Shown: positions 19,688 through 31,876 of the stretch, one piece after another
How the letters are laid out: every line of letters begins with the position of its first letter
Numbering within the stretch: position 1 is the first letter of the stretch
Origin: Orychophragmus violaceus
Lineage: Eukaryota > Streptophyta > Magnoliopsida > Brassicales > Brassicaceae
Length of the DNA stretch: 64,000 nucleotides
Direction of reading: 5' to 3'
Assembly: GCA_030180135.1 (NCBI GenBank)
Contig: CM058235.1
Span: 12,881,145-12,945,144 of the forward strand
The notes under the pieces: generated by a model
Databases searched by the model: none
What the model was told of the DNA's origin: nothing
Seen by the model: only the letters and a program-made list of their open reading frames with translations
Program-made: the position numbers and the translations under genes

Positions 19688-20546
19688 GGGACCTGAGGAA
19701 TAGTTGCTGGCGCTTTTGGGAGTTCATAGCCTTGCTTGGAAATATGATGAATTTTTCTTTTTATGAATATCTTTGTATTTCATTTTTCTTTTTATATATG
19801 GCAAATGGCGGGAGGTATACAGAATCCGCAAGGTTTACTCAGCGTTGACGATATTGTTAATGTTTTGATTAATGGAAAAAATTGTAGTATTAATTAGATA
19901 ACGTATGCTTTCAAAGCGAATTATTACATAGCTAACGTGGCAAATTCCGATTGGGTGGATCTTCTAAACTCGAGGTCTTATTCTTACCATCACAAGATCT
20001 ACACATTGTCGAAATCCTCTTCTTGAGATCTGCCATTAATGCTGGCGGAACCAATGTCGTACGTTTATATACATATATAATACATATATTAATATATACA
20101 TACATCTATACATATATGCACAATCATAATCTTCATTTAAACTCGTCACATGATAGAGATCCCAACATGGAGCACGATAAAATTTATCGGTATTGCTTTC
20201 ATATCAGTGTGTAATGTACGCATATGTTATATATTACTATATTGATTGAAAATAAAATATTTTATTTATAGGAATCCGTATATATTATTGCCATAGTGGG
20301 ACAGGAATCTCAATAGATAACGTGGAGGAGAAATATATATTAATTTAAAAAAAAAACTGGTTAGCAGTAGAGCTAAATTTCCTCGAAATGAATAAAAATT
20401 AGACAAATGAGTCAAATTTATAAGATCAAATAGGGACTAGAGTACTCTGATAATTAATATACAATATAACCTCTATAAATTTATCCAGTGAATATAAAAT
20501 TTATATATGTAACAATACATAAATATTAATGTAAATCGTATTAATA
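19688..20546. other. Gene-free spacer
   Basis: AT-rich spacer with TA-rich ATACATATAT repeats (20055-20120). A short coding-looking patch at 19951-20040 (SQDLHIVEILFLRSAINAGG) has no recognisable family. No RNA gene was seen. Confidence 0.4.
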
Positions 20547-20554
20547 CATATATG

Positions 20555-23500
20555 CCTTGTTCAAAAACGTGCTAGGCGTTATACGTGTGGCCAGATAATG
20601 TTTAGCGAATTACCGAAAATTTGGGATTTAATCGGAAAGTACCCGTGGCAAAAAATTTGAACGTTTTTTATATATTAGCATAGATTTTACATATTTTATA
20701 TGAAATACTTCTAATTATACAGTTGTACTATTTTGGGTTACAAGTTACAAGTTCTCAATAAAGTCGTTGTACAACACTTTTGCGTGCAAGTTACAAACAT
20801 AGAGAAACTAAATCATATTCAAAAACTGTTGTTTTTCTTCTAATACACATTTAATACCTAAAAAAACAAAAGAATAACCACTAAAATTCACAAGATACAC
20901 AATAATAATGTCTTGATCTTGAATACTACCTAAAAACATACTAAGATTGTTATTAGTCAACCTTTTGTTCTTCAAAAATCAAGTTATCTTGTTGTGGTGG
21001 TTTTGTTGATGTGTTAGAAGTTTTAGATTTGTACACTTACAAAAATGAGTGTAAAGAGATTAGTAGACAACACAAACAAAACCGTGACTTAAGAGAAAAA
21101 TGAGTGTAAAGAGATTAGTAGACAACTCAGTGCTAAACCATTTGAACATAAGCACATCATAAAGTAGTAAACAATGCAGACAAACTTTCCATATCCAAAA
21201 CAGAAAACAACACTAAGCAAAACTGTGACTTAAGAGAGAAAGAAAACATACATTATTAAGCTACATGTGTTTCATGAAACACATGATCTTCTTGATAGAA
21301 ATCAAGTTCAAAATCCATATCCAAAAGGTCTTCCTATTCAAATTCAAAGTCATCATCATAAAGGTCTCTTACCCTTGGAGCATTAGTCCTAAGAACAAAG
21401 TTGACATCACTATCCACCTCTTCTACACGCTCCACAAGCCAATCTCCCACTGTATCTTCATTTCCATCATCAAAAATCACATCAACATTGTTCTCTATAA
21501 TTTTCTTCTGCTTGTTAAAGAGTGCAGCATTAAATTGTACATAAACTAGGCTGTTTAGCCGATTTACATCCAACATATTTCTCCTATTTGTGTGTATCTG
21601 CAATATTAAGTAAAGGAAAATAAACATATGATATGCTAGTTCAATCGAAACAAGAAATGATAAGGAATCATTTAAAGGACTAATCCCTTCAAAACTACTC
21701 CAATTCCTCTCGCATCCAGAAAAACTGGAGGTTAAAGCAAGGATCCTAGTAGCCATCCTTTGCAAATGTGGAACAACACATTCATATGTTGACCACCAAT
21801 TTTCTGTGATTAAAACAAGTTAAATTATATCATATGAGTAATCAAATTAATCAAGTGATCAAGATAATTGAAGTGAATCAGACCTGGATCAAACTTGTCA
21901 TCCTTTTTCTCACATCTTTTAAAGGCCAAGCTTCTACCAAAAGATCCGCTCTTGTTTTTGTAGAGACTTACTTCATGATTGACAACATAATCTTGTTTAT
22001 CAAATTTTCCATGATAGAAATTTCAGTAAAACGAGAAACCCTTCCATGACCTCCACATCGAATTGGATACTAGCATCTTTGTAGAAATAGTAAGGATTAA
22101 GAAAATGGGCAGCAAGATGCAGAGGAGCATCCAACATTCCCTTCATTTTTTTCATAATTGATCCAAAAGATAGGTTGGTAATTCCTCTCCAAATGGTCAA
22201 TAGCTTCCATTATAGCCTTCTTAGCTTCTAAAATCTCCTCATACACAAACCCAAGAGAGGGTATCTTCTCACCATCTGCGAGTCTGAGAACCTTCACCAT
22301 AGGATTGAATACTTTTAAAACCAATATCACACTACTCCAAAATGAGAAACTCATCATTATCTCAATCGCTATCTTGCCCTTCACACACTTGAAATGTTGA
22401 CAATCATGCCACTCATCGCTAGTAAACATAGACTTTAATTGGGCCTTCTTCTCATAGAGACTATTAAGAGTTAGAAAACATGTAGCAAACCTTGCTGCTC
22501 ATGGTTCTCTCTTCTTTGTATATGATCTCATCATAGACAAGGTCTTATGATGAGCATATACAAAAATTGTGACTATCTTTGCTTGGTCAATGACTTTAGA
22601 AAAACCATGCAACTTAGAAATTCCCTCAAGCATCAGATCCACTGTGTGTGCAGCACAACCAGTCCAAAATATACTCGGTCTCTTCTATTTTAGAAGCCTT
22701 GCAGCTGCTACATTATTGGTTGCATTGTCTGTCACAACTTGCATTATCTTCTCAGCTCCTATTTTTTCAATACATGCGTCAATGTAGTTGAAGATATACT
22801 CACCAGTGTGAGAATCTTTAAAAGTGTCCTTTGAAGATATGAAGCATGTACCTCCCCTTGAATTAACACACAAATTCATTATACTTCGTTTCTTCATATC
22901 AGTCCATGCGTCTGTCATTACTGAACAACCCTCTCTCTCCCATTCCTCTTCTACAGTCTTCAGCTTTTATTTTGTTCTTTGTTTTTCTTCATTTAGCAAT
23001 GATTCTCTCAGCTGATACTGAGTTGGAGGAATCCAACCTGGTCCAAACTGCCCTACTGCTTCACAAAGTAGCTTAAATGCCTCATTGTCAATAGCATTGA
23101 AGGCTATGTTGGACTGATACACCCATCGGGAACAATATTGGTGGAAAGTATGCGTTTTCTCTTTGGAAATTGCATCATGAATACTCTGTTGACGTTTCTG
23201 AGAAAACACAGATACTTCAGGATTGATGGAGGTCGCAAACTGGTCAACATGACATTGGAAGTGAGGAGTTTTTATATTTTCAATCTCCATTTCCAGATCT
23301 TCGATTGCACTATCCTTATGAAGATTAACCTCTGCCCTGAATTCTACATCATGTTGTCTCTTCCTGGTTTTCTTCTGTTTAGCTTCCATTATAGCATTCT
23401 TACACTTCTCTTGATCCTCTTTAGTAGACAATAGACATGCAGCCACATTCCCTTTTACATGGCATATTCCTTCATTCGGTACACACCACCAAAAACTCTT

Positions 23501-24930
23501 TCCCACACAACTTGCATTTAACTTTGTCTACCACTTTCGGGTCATTCAAGACACCATAATCCCAGCCCACATCAGTTGAGTTCTGGTTTAGAGGGGGTGG
23601 AGTATTGGTTGGATTATCCATTCTATTCAAACCTACCATATTATACCAACATTCTCAAAACAACTCATAGGCTCTCTTTCACTTTGAGAACAAAGTGAAA
23701 GTAGAACAACGATATCAACATTCTTAAAACAGACATCTATCAAATTGATATCTCAAAGTGAAAGAAGAAATTCAATCCAAATTTCTCAACAAATTGCTTA
23801 TCAATCTAGAACAAACATCTATCAATTGCTTATTAATCCAACAAAAAGACATCTATCAGACTAATCACATTCACATCAAACCGATTTTTCAAACATGTTT
23901 CATATAATCACATTCACATCAAGTTTCATATAATCACATTTACATAAATCTCTCAAACATGTTTCATATCAATACTCAACAGATTTCATATCAATTCTAC
24001 TTTTACAGTTTCACAAACCAATTTCTCCAAGTGAGAAAAGAACATTAATCCAAAATTCTCAACAAATTTCTCAAACCTTTCATGTATATCTCAAACAAAT
24101 TCGCTAAGTGTAAAACCCAAACGATTTCTTCAAACACATTCACAAAAATTTCACATTGGCAAGTCTTAAAAAAGAACACTTTATGTACTTCTCAAACCAT
24201 TTCTCTAAGACATGATTTCACAAACCATATATACAAGTCTTGAAGCCATGATTTCACAAACAATAAATAGAGATTAAGCCATGATTTCACATTATCAAGT
24301 CTATACACACGATTTCACAAACCATCGGTTCACACTTCACATATTTATCTAACACATGATTTCACAAACCCATAAACATTTCATTCATCTACTCCTACTT
24401 CAGAATAGCAGTAGACTAACCTTATAATAGCCGCGGTAGAAGTCGAAGCCCTTGTACTTCTCGGTTTCTCCTCGATTTCCTCTTCGATTTCTTCTTCGAT
24501 ACCATTCATGCAAAGGAAGAAAGAGACGGTTAAAAACACAAAAAACTCTGAGACTAACTAATCTAAAATGTAGACTATTTATAACATCACTCTCACCTTG
24601 AAATCGTTAGGTTGAAATCTCTTTTCTCAGATTTTCGATTTGGAGAAAACTGAGAAATTAGGGTTTGTCAAGTGTAGAATCATGTGTTTATCAATGGTTT
24701 TGGGTTGGGCTGTTAAAACTTTAGGGCCAAATTTATGTGAAAGTGTGCAATATTTTTTTGGCCGATTTTAATTATGGCCCGCCTTTTTATAAAACGCTTT
24801 GACCAACAAAAAACGCGCCGACTAAACAGAAATTCTGGTTGATCGATTGAACCCACCGCCTTGGTTGAAATCGCCGCGCCTAGCGGGCTGCCTCGCCTAG
24901 GCGACTAGGCGCCCGCGTTTTCGAACAAGG
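20555..24930 (-). mobile_element. hAT-family DNA transposon
   Basis: 4,376 bp. Ends are CCTTGTTCAAAAACG (left) and CGTTTTCGAACAAGG (right), flanked by the perfect 8 bp target duplication CATATATG (20547-20554, 24931-24938). An 8 bp TSD plus hAT transposase remnants define the superfamily. GC-rich, CTAGGCG-type subterminal motifs are present at both ends. The transposase inside is on the minus strand and is broken, so the copy is non-autonomous. Confidence 0.88.
21334..23621 (-). pseudogene. hAT transposase (BED, DUF659, hAT_C), broken
   Basis: A minus-strand start at 23621 (MDNPTNTP) leads to a BED-type finger (VKCKLCGK, then GICHVKGNVA) that is split by frame changes near 23500. The next part (22967-23506) contains acidic linker and GQFGPGWIPPTQYQLRESLL. 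After an in-frame TAA near 22967 comes the DUF659 core MTDAWTDMKKRSIMNL and VVTDNATNN (22685-22918). TGCAAHTVDLMLEGISKLHG follows another stop. The C-terminus (21334-21765) has CERNWSSFEG, an apparent unspliced intron, then the dimerisation block IHTNRRNMLDVNRLNSLVYV. In active elements this RNase-H-fold enzyme cuts and pastes DNA. Several stops and frameshifts make it non-functional. Confidence 0.85.
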
Positions 24931-24938
24931 CATATATG

Positions 24939-27900
24939 TATAGGGTGGAGCTGATTGCAAAAATGTTCCATAAATTAAAGTCAACCCTAAAACTGCTCAC
25001 TTTTCTCCTTCTTCTCGTTCGTTAATATATTCCCTTAATAAGTTGAGTATTCATGATAATGATATCATCAGACTTATTGTAAAGTCTGATGTTTTTACCA
25101 AAAGACAAAAAAAAACTTTCAAATCTAACTTAATTACGAAACTGTCATCTTCTTCAATTCACCCAACCACTATTAAGAATCAAATTTGAGCTATTAATGC
25201 CTCTCACAACCAATTTCGAGCCATTAAAGCTCTATATTAGAGTTCACAGCTTTCTATTCTCCTATTTCCTCTCCAATTTCATCCAAAAACTCTCTAATTC
25301 AAGATTTTAAATTTTAAAATTTTGGATCTCTTGCGATTTTGGTTATTCTTGCATATAAATGGTTGGATTTGTTGGGTATTGGTGTAACTAGAAGTTTTGG
25401 GTGCTTGGCGAAGGTAAAAATAAGCTCAAAACCAGATTTATGTGATTTTTCACAAGATCCGCCGATTTTCAGATTTGTTTTGCGAATTCAGACTTCCCAT
25501 GAATTATGATAGAGTCTGATGACCAACGAGGGGGTAGTTTTGCAATTAACTTTTAAGTTAACATACCACCAATGAAGTATGAGAAATTTCTTTGAAAACA
25601 AAAAAAATCATCAGACTTCACCAAGAAGTCTAAATACCACCAACTGATCGAATTTTGATTTTTTATTCAGACATCTTATGTAGCCTCACAAAAAATTGCG
25701 TGAATTTGACCGAATCTTGACTTTTGCTCAGACGAAATCCGAGGTCTGAAAATAAAAAGAGATAAAAATAGTAATTGACTGAATTTTTCAAATGTTGACC
25801 AGAATAAGAGAAAAACTTTCAGACTTCTAAAGCAGTCTGAAAACAAAGAAATAAAAATATTAGACAGCTCTAGAAATCTGAAATGTATTACTTTTGTCAG
25901 ACGTCTATTGAAATCTAAAATAAAATTTGTTGGTCAACGCCAAAATACCCCAAAAATGTGAAACTTTTTATTAGACTTCTCTCGTTGTCTGAATATTTTT
26001 TCAGGCTGCAATAGAAGTCTGTTCTAAAAAGTCAACCTCAAAAATATTTTGGTCAGCCCCAAAAATATTTTGGTTAACCCCAAAAATACTCCTACTTTTT
26101 GTCATATTGTAGTAGAAGTCTGATAAAAATTCAAAAATTTTGGTCAATTACAAAACTACCCATTTTGTTCTCCGACTTCATAAGCTATCTGACAAAAAAG
26201 TCAAAAATTTACAATGTAGATTGCGTACGCTGTCTGAATGGCTGTTCGGCAGCATCCGCAATCTGCTTTGTAACATTTTAGTTGCAAAAATACCCTCTTT
26301 TCAGACTATAGCAAAAGTCTGGTAAAAGTATCGTCAGACATCTTTAGAAGTCTGAAATGATAAAAAAATTAAAAACACAATTTTATATTTGTGATAAACT
26401 TTGCTGATTTTAATTTTTATAAATGTGTGTAAGTTGTATATGTTCCTTCTGTGTGAGTTTTACATTCTTATGTTTGGTAATTATTTTTAATCAAATTTTG
26501 AATTTGTGTGCAGTCTGAAGACTGTTATTTAAAAAAAAAAAATCCATTTGTACATTACATATAATGTATTTAAAATATTTTTTTAGCTTTCACATGTGTT
26601 ACACTTAATTATGTTGCGCCTCTATCATTTTTATAAGACAGTATGTTATATTTATTTGATAATCAAGTTTCTTAAGTTATTGGTAAGGTAACTAAGTTTA
26701 TAAGCTTTTAACTCATAAGAATCAGACTTCGTTTGAAGTCTGAGTAGTTAACAATATTTTGGCAAGATTTTATGAATTACAACATTATAATGTTTCATTG
26801 TAATTTATCTATTTCCTTCAAAAATTGTTTGATATTAGATTGTTACTTTGTTGTATTGTGACTTAATTGTTTTTGTATTTATTTGTTTACTAAGTTTATG
26901 GCTTGTGTCTTATATTACTTCGCGTTTACATGCTGATTTTTCCAATAAGATCACTAATGTGATGATGAGAGAGCGGATTTGGCATTTGGACTTGTTAAGC
27001 TTATAAGCTTTTAGCTCATAAGAATTAGACTGCATTAGAGGTCTGACGACCATATCATCAGACTTCTTTGGCAGTCTGGATATTACAAATGACCCATTTT
27101 TTCCAAATCTAAGAAATTTCTCGAAGGTTAAGGTAACACATTTTTTCTCCAAGGTTAAGGTGATCTATTTTTCTTAAGTGTAAGAAAATTGACCACCATT
27201 TAAGGTTATTTTAGTTTGTCATAAGTATCAGACAACAGTAGAGGTCTGACGACCATACTTTCAATGAACAAAATTTCTTGTTGATTTGAGTAGACAAAAG
27301 TAAATTAATACAACTTTATTACCAATAATCTAATACAATATAATGTGTTCAATAAGAAAACTAATAACCAGTAAAAAATTTACAAAAATGAGAAAACATC
27401 TAATCTAATATAATAATTCCGACTTCAAAAGCAGTCTAATATCAGACGTCATGTTGAAGTTCCACTCTCAGACTTTGGTTGTAGTCTAATATTTCACTCT
27501 CAGACTTCACGTTCCTTGAAAGAGAGACAAAGGTCACGAGGATAAAATCGAACCATACAGAGTGCACATACCTCTCTATCATCCCACCTAATCTCCTTGA
27601 ATCCTATTCTCATTATCGGTCAGATTACAAGCTGCAAAATTGAGAGATTTTTTTTTCTTATTAGCTAATTAAATAAACAGAGCTCATTGAACATCCATGA
27701 CGGATTACGAAGAAATATAATTGAATACAAAGAAATAATAGGAAGTTGCTGAATCAAAAAAAAAATTAGATCCTAAGGGTTTTGTTCACAGAAAGTTTTT
27801 TTTTTTTTTTGCTGTTGCATGTGTGAAAAATGACTTTTTTTTTACAAGATTAGGTTTAGATAGATAGAGATAAATTGGAGTTCTAGTTTTTAACAATTGG

Positions 27901-29142
27901 AATTTTTTAGGGTTGTAAAATCTCTGGTGTCAGACTTCATATGCAGCTTGGATGAAACTTCTGAATCGAACGGAAATTCTAAAATTTTCAGGAGGTAAAA
28001 TTTTCATCATTTTTTAAAAGTTTCATGTAAAAATTATCAAAAACTTACAATCCAGACTTCATATGCAATGTGGAATAAAACCCATGAGAAGTCTAAATAC
28101 TTGAACCAGATTTACCTGAAAGTCTTAGAAACCCTAAATCTAAGAATTACTACTTACATACCATCATGTTATATAGAAAACTTATAACAAACATCAAACT
28201 CGTTTAACATAGTCACAAACTAACCAGTTTATGTAAATGTGACATTATAAATGAAAATTTCACTATCAATCTAACACTACCTATAAAAATATGATATCTA
28301 ACTTCATATGTCAAACATATATTAAACTACATGGTGTTTAGAACCAAATTTACCTTCAATAATTAAATTTGACTAAAGTTTATGTAATTTTAATTTATAT
28401 ACATCAAAAATGCTAATGTGTAATTTATGTATTAAAAATTTGTATCAAATTTTTTTTTTATAATTTTTAAATTTAAATTTTCAACTTAAATACTTTCAGA
28501 CTTATTTGAGAGGCCTGATCAACTCCAAAATCCAGACTTCCCAGCGAAGTCTAAGAAACTTTAGACCTAATATTTATCACTTATAAATAAAAATATTTTT
28601 AAAAACACACATAGAAAATATCAAATTCGTTAAATATATGCACATTATAACACATATGTGAAAATTTGGTAAACCATGAATCGGCCCTAAAGTTATTTAT
28701 AAGTTATATGTAAATGTTCAATTATAAAGTATGCTTTGAGGTTTAGAACTTACTCTACCTTACATATTGTATAATTTGACTCAAGTTTACCAAATTTTCA
28801 TTTATATACTACTAAATTGTCTATATTTAATTTATATATAAATTTTTTTAACAAAATTTTTTTTATAATTTTAAAATTTAATTTTACTAATTTATTATGT
28901 ATCAAACTTCTGATATAAGAAAACCATTTAGATTTTTATTGATGTCTAACGCTTTAGAGCTCTATAGAAATATAACACAACACAAAGTTTGTAATAATAA
29001 TTGTGGTTCTGCTATTTATGTTTGGTCATAAGAGGATAACGGTAATTTTCTTAACGCAAAAGAACAATTTTGTATTTTTTTCAATTTGAAAAATAGTTTT
29101 ATCTTTAAAATTAATTTGTAGGACATTTTATGCGATTTCCCT
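24939..29142. repeat. 4.2 kb AT-rich element with an array of short CAGACTTC palindromes
   Basis: More than 20 imperfect palindromes of the form CAGACTTC-N(3-10)-GAAGTCTGA are scattered at 20-250 bp spacing, e.g. 25067-25092, 25609-25634, 25827-25850, 26302-26322, 26335-26357, 26723-26746, 27057-27080, 28530-28553. They are separated by CAAAAATACCC/GTCAAA-like spacers. The ends look like diverged inverted repeats: GCAAAAATGTTCC...AAATTAA near 24967 and its counterpart in inverse near 29100-29135. No transposase frame is seen. It may be a MULE- or hAT-like non-autonomous element; no clear TSD was found. Confidence 0.55.
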
Positions 29143-29147
29143 TATAC

Positions 29148-29977
29148 GGTGGGTGCTAGTTTCCACTTTTCACAAATGACCGGTGGGGTTTTAGTCTTAA
29201 CAAACGATTTGTTTGTTCACACGAGTTTGTTTGTTTGTTTTTTTTTTGTTAAATCACGAGTTTGAATATCCATCAAAATAATTGAACAAGTAGTTGAGTG
29301 ATATATAGATCAAATTGCATTAACTTTTAGGGTGTTTAGGGCTTTGTAAAAAGCAGATTTGAAATATGTGGAGGATAGAAGCATAAAACAAAAATGGGGA
29401 CAATGTAATGTGGGTTCTTTTTTGCGTAAATCCAGGCTGGTTTCAAGACATAAGTGAAAAACATGTAGAGTATTATTAGACCAAACCTGTCTACTCTTCC
29501 TCTCTTTTAAAAATCAGTATATAAGGAAACACCCATCTCTCCATCCCTCTTTGCCCCTCCTCTCTAACCCCCACATAATAATATACCTTCTTTATTTAAA
29601 TTAAAATAAAACTTAGTTTCCAACATTTGAAAATAATAACCTTATACAATTGTAGACAACACTTGTTATATTTGAAAATAATCCTTACGATTGTAGAATA
29701 TTTTTCATTTTGATATCCATATTTCATTTTCACTACCAAAAACAGAAGAAATTCCGACAGAAAAAATTCCGTCCCAAAAATTTCGATGATTTTCCAACCG
29801 AAAACTGACGAAACCAAATTCGCCGGAATTCCTTTTGATTATTTTCGGACAGACTGAGCTGCAAGTTATATCTTTCAAAATGTATTAGTTTTTTTTTACT
29901 AATCGTTTGTTAACACTAATACCCCACACATGCATGCATGTACGTCCTTTGTGAAAAGTGGAAACTAGCACCCACCC
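29148..29977. mobile_element. TIR element (~830 bp), superfamily unresolved
   Basis: The ends GGTGGGTGCTAGTTTCCACT and its inverse AGTGGAAACTAGCACCCACC continue as matching TIRs for about 33 bp. TATAC flanks both sides (29143-29147, 29978-29982). The interior includes one end of a CACTA-type repeat. No coding frame. A 5 bp duplication is unusual for plant TIR elements, so the exact border may be off by a few bases. Confidence 0.6.
29731..29850. mobile_element. CACTA-type terminus fragment
   Basis: CACTACCAAAAACAGAAGAA followed by repeated CCGAC/CCGTC-type subterminal motifs resembles one end of a plant CACTA element. Only about 120 bp remain, inside the 29148-29977 element; no second end was found. 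Confidence 0.45.
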
Positions 29978-30251
29978 TATACATATGTATTAACACGATT
30001 TAATATATATTAATGTTTGTGTGTTGTTAAAAATATCCAGTGAATTATATACAAAGAAGTCAAATTTATCAGTGAATAAACTACTCGATAGATATGTTCA
30101 TCCAAAAAATTAGCTGGATGGTAAAAATTCGAGTAATCTTAGTTATAAAATTATTAATTTATTCTGTATCAATTTTCAATTTCTAATTATGATGCCCTAG
30201 CAAACAGTTTGTTGAAATATGATGTTTGATTTTTAAATTACTAAAATGTTA

Positions 30252-31430
30252 GACCATTTACAATGGACTTGTTGAATCCAAAATTCAATTAAACATGTGT
30301 AATGGGCTAATTGAATTAGGGTGTTGAGATAAGGTGATTGTTTAGTGTTTAATTTACTAAATTAGTTGAAAAGTGGAGATAAAGAAAGTCAAACTATCTA
30401 AACAAATCAAAAAGAAGAGATTGCAAAAAATTTTGGTCCACGGATGAGATATGTAGAAAAAGTGATACATTTATTTATTGTTTAAATTTTCATATTTTTA
30501 TATCATCTAAATATTTAAAATCAATTATTTCATTACAATTAATTTCTTTATACAAAAATTATACCAAAATTCATCATTTTGTAATCTATAAATAGAGACT
30601 AATATTCAATTTGAACATAAGAAAAAATTCGTCAATTTTTAAATAGATCCCAACACAAAACTCTTCAAATACTCAATTTTTTTTTATATTTATACATATA
30701 TACGTTCATATATAACATATATACATTCATAGAATCCATCTAACACATGTTGCTATTGGAAAAGCAAAAATTTCGTTGAAAATAATACAACAACTTGAAC
30801 GTCAATTGGAGAGGATGGGGCTGTGAGATATATATATTACATCAAGATTATTGAAAACAACTATTGTATATGAAATGATATATTAAAAAAAAATTATACC
30901 AAAATTTATTATTTTTATATTCTATAAATAGAAACTTGTTTCATTAGATTTGGACACATAAAAACTCATCTTTTTAACAATAATTTTCTTTTTAACTTCT
31001 CATAAACTCGTTTTTATCATTCATGTCTTCTTTGAAAAAATAGATCCAAAGAATAACCCTTCCAATAACCCTTTTATTTGTTTAATAATGACTCATTCTA
31101 TTTTTCGTCTTTATTTCTCGTAATTTTTTAATTAGGAATATAAAACTAAAAATAAATAAAATTATTTAAAAATTATCCAACTCTTAATTAATTTAATTTA
31201 ATTTAATTCGTGATTATTATTAAAATGTAATTACAAAAACATAAAATGAAACCAAAGTAATAAAATAAAAAGATAGGATATGATGTTTGAATCTTATTAA
31301 ACAAACCATTGTAGAGTTAAAAAATTAATGGATGTTGAATTATTAGGTGGAAAAGAGATGAGAAAATGTGGAATAGAAAATAAATGATGTGGAGGGTGTT
31401 AAATGTTGAAACATTATAGATAGTCTAAAA
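30252..31430. mobile_element. Candidate TIR element with internal tandem blocks
   Basis: TTAGACCATTTACAATGG at the left and the inverse-like CATTATAGATAGTCTAA at the right form imperfect TIRs around ~1.18 kb. Inside, a block containing TTATACCAAAATT and TCTATAAATAGA occurs twice (about 30560-30620 and 30895-30945); CTATAAATAG is a good TATA sequence. No convincing TSD and no coding frame. Confidence 0.4.
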
Positions 31431-31442
31431 ACTGTAGAGATA

Positions 31443-31469
31443 TTTTTTTTTTTTGTAAAAAGGGTTTTC
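31443..31469 (-). mobile_element. 27 bp micro-insertion with poly(T), retroposon-like
   Basis: T12-13 followed by GTAAAAAGGGTTTTC is bracketed by the direct repeat ACTGTAGAGATA (31431-31442 and 31470-31481). This is what an extremely 5'-truncated minus-strand retroposon would leave. A third ACTGTAGAGAT copy near 31507 means chance duplication is also possible. Confidence 0.4.
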
Positions 31470-31602
31470 ACTGTAGAGATAGTTGACAAAATAAAAATAA
31501 AAATAAACTGTAGAGATGTATGGGCAACACAATATATTTCAATTTTTATGCCTATTTATTTTAGTGAAAAGTTATCATCTCATTAGACTATATATAGCCT
31601 TA

Positions 31603-31873
31603 GAGCAAGTGCAACGGGAGTGTTTAGCGTCGGTCCTTAAGAAAAAAAAATATAAAATATTGTGTGGGTCTCACGTGGACCCCACACTTTTTTAACAACC
31701 TAGCTCTTAAATCTCTAATATAAAAACCGATTCTACACTGTTGGGGCCACGTGTCAGCTGTGTATTGATCCTTTTTAATTTTTTTTTTTTTTTTGGCATC
31801 TAAAAAAAAAAATTTATTAAACTATTAATTTTTTTTTTAAGAACCCCAATGGGTATCACCATTGGGGATGCTC
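31603..31873. mobile_element. Tourist-like MITE, copy B
   Basis: 271 bp, ends GAGCAAGTGCAACGG and CCATTGGGGATGCTC, flanked by TTA/TTA (31600-31602, 31874-31876). It shares the GTGGGTCTCACGTGGACCCC block (CACGTG core) with copy A. Confidence 0.78.
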
Positions 31874-31876
31874 TTA

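Noticed and set aside
25060..28560. CRISPR-like array of palindromic repeats
   Set aside because: Spacing is irregular, repeats are imperfect and the DNA is plant nuclear; there are no cas genes and CRISPR is not expected.
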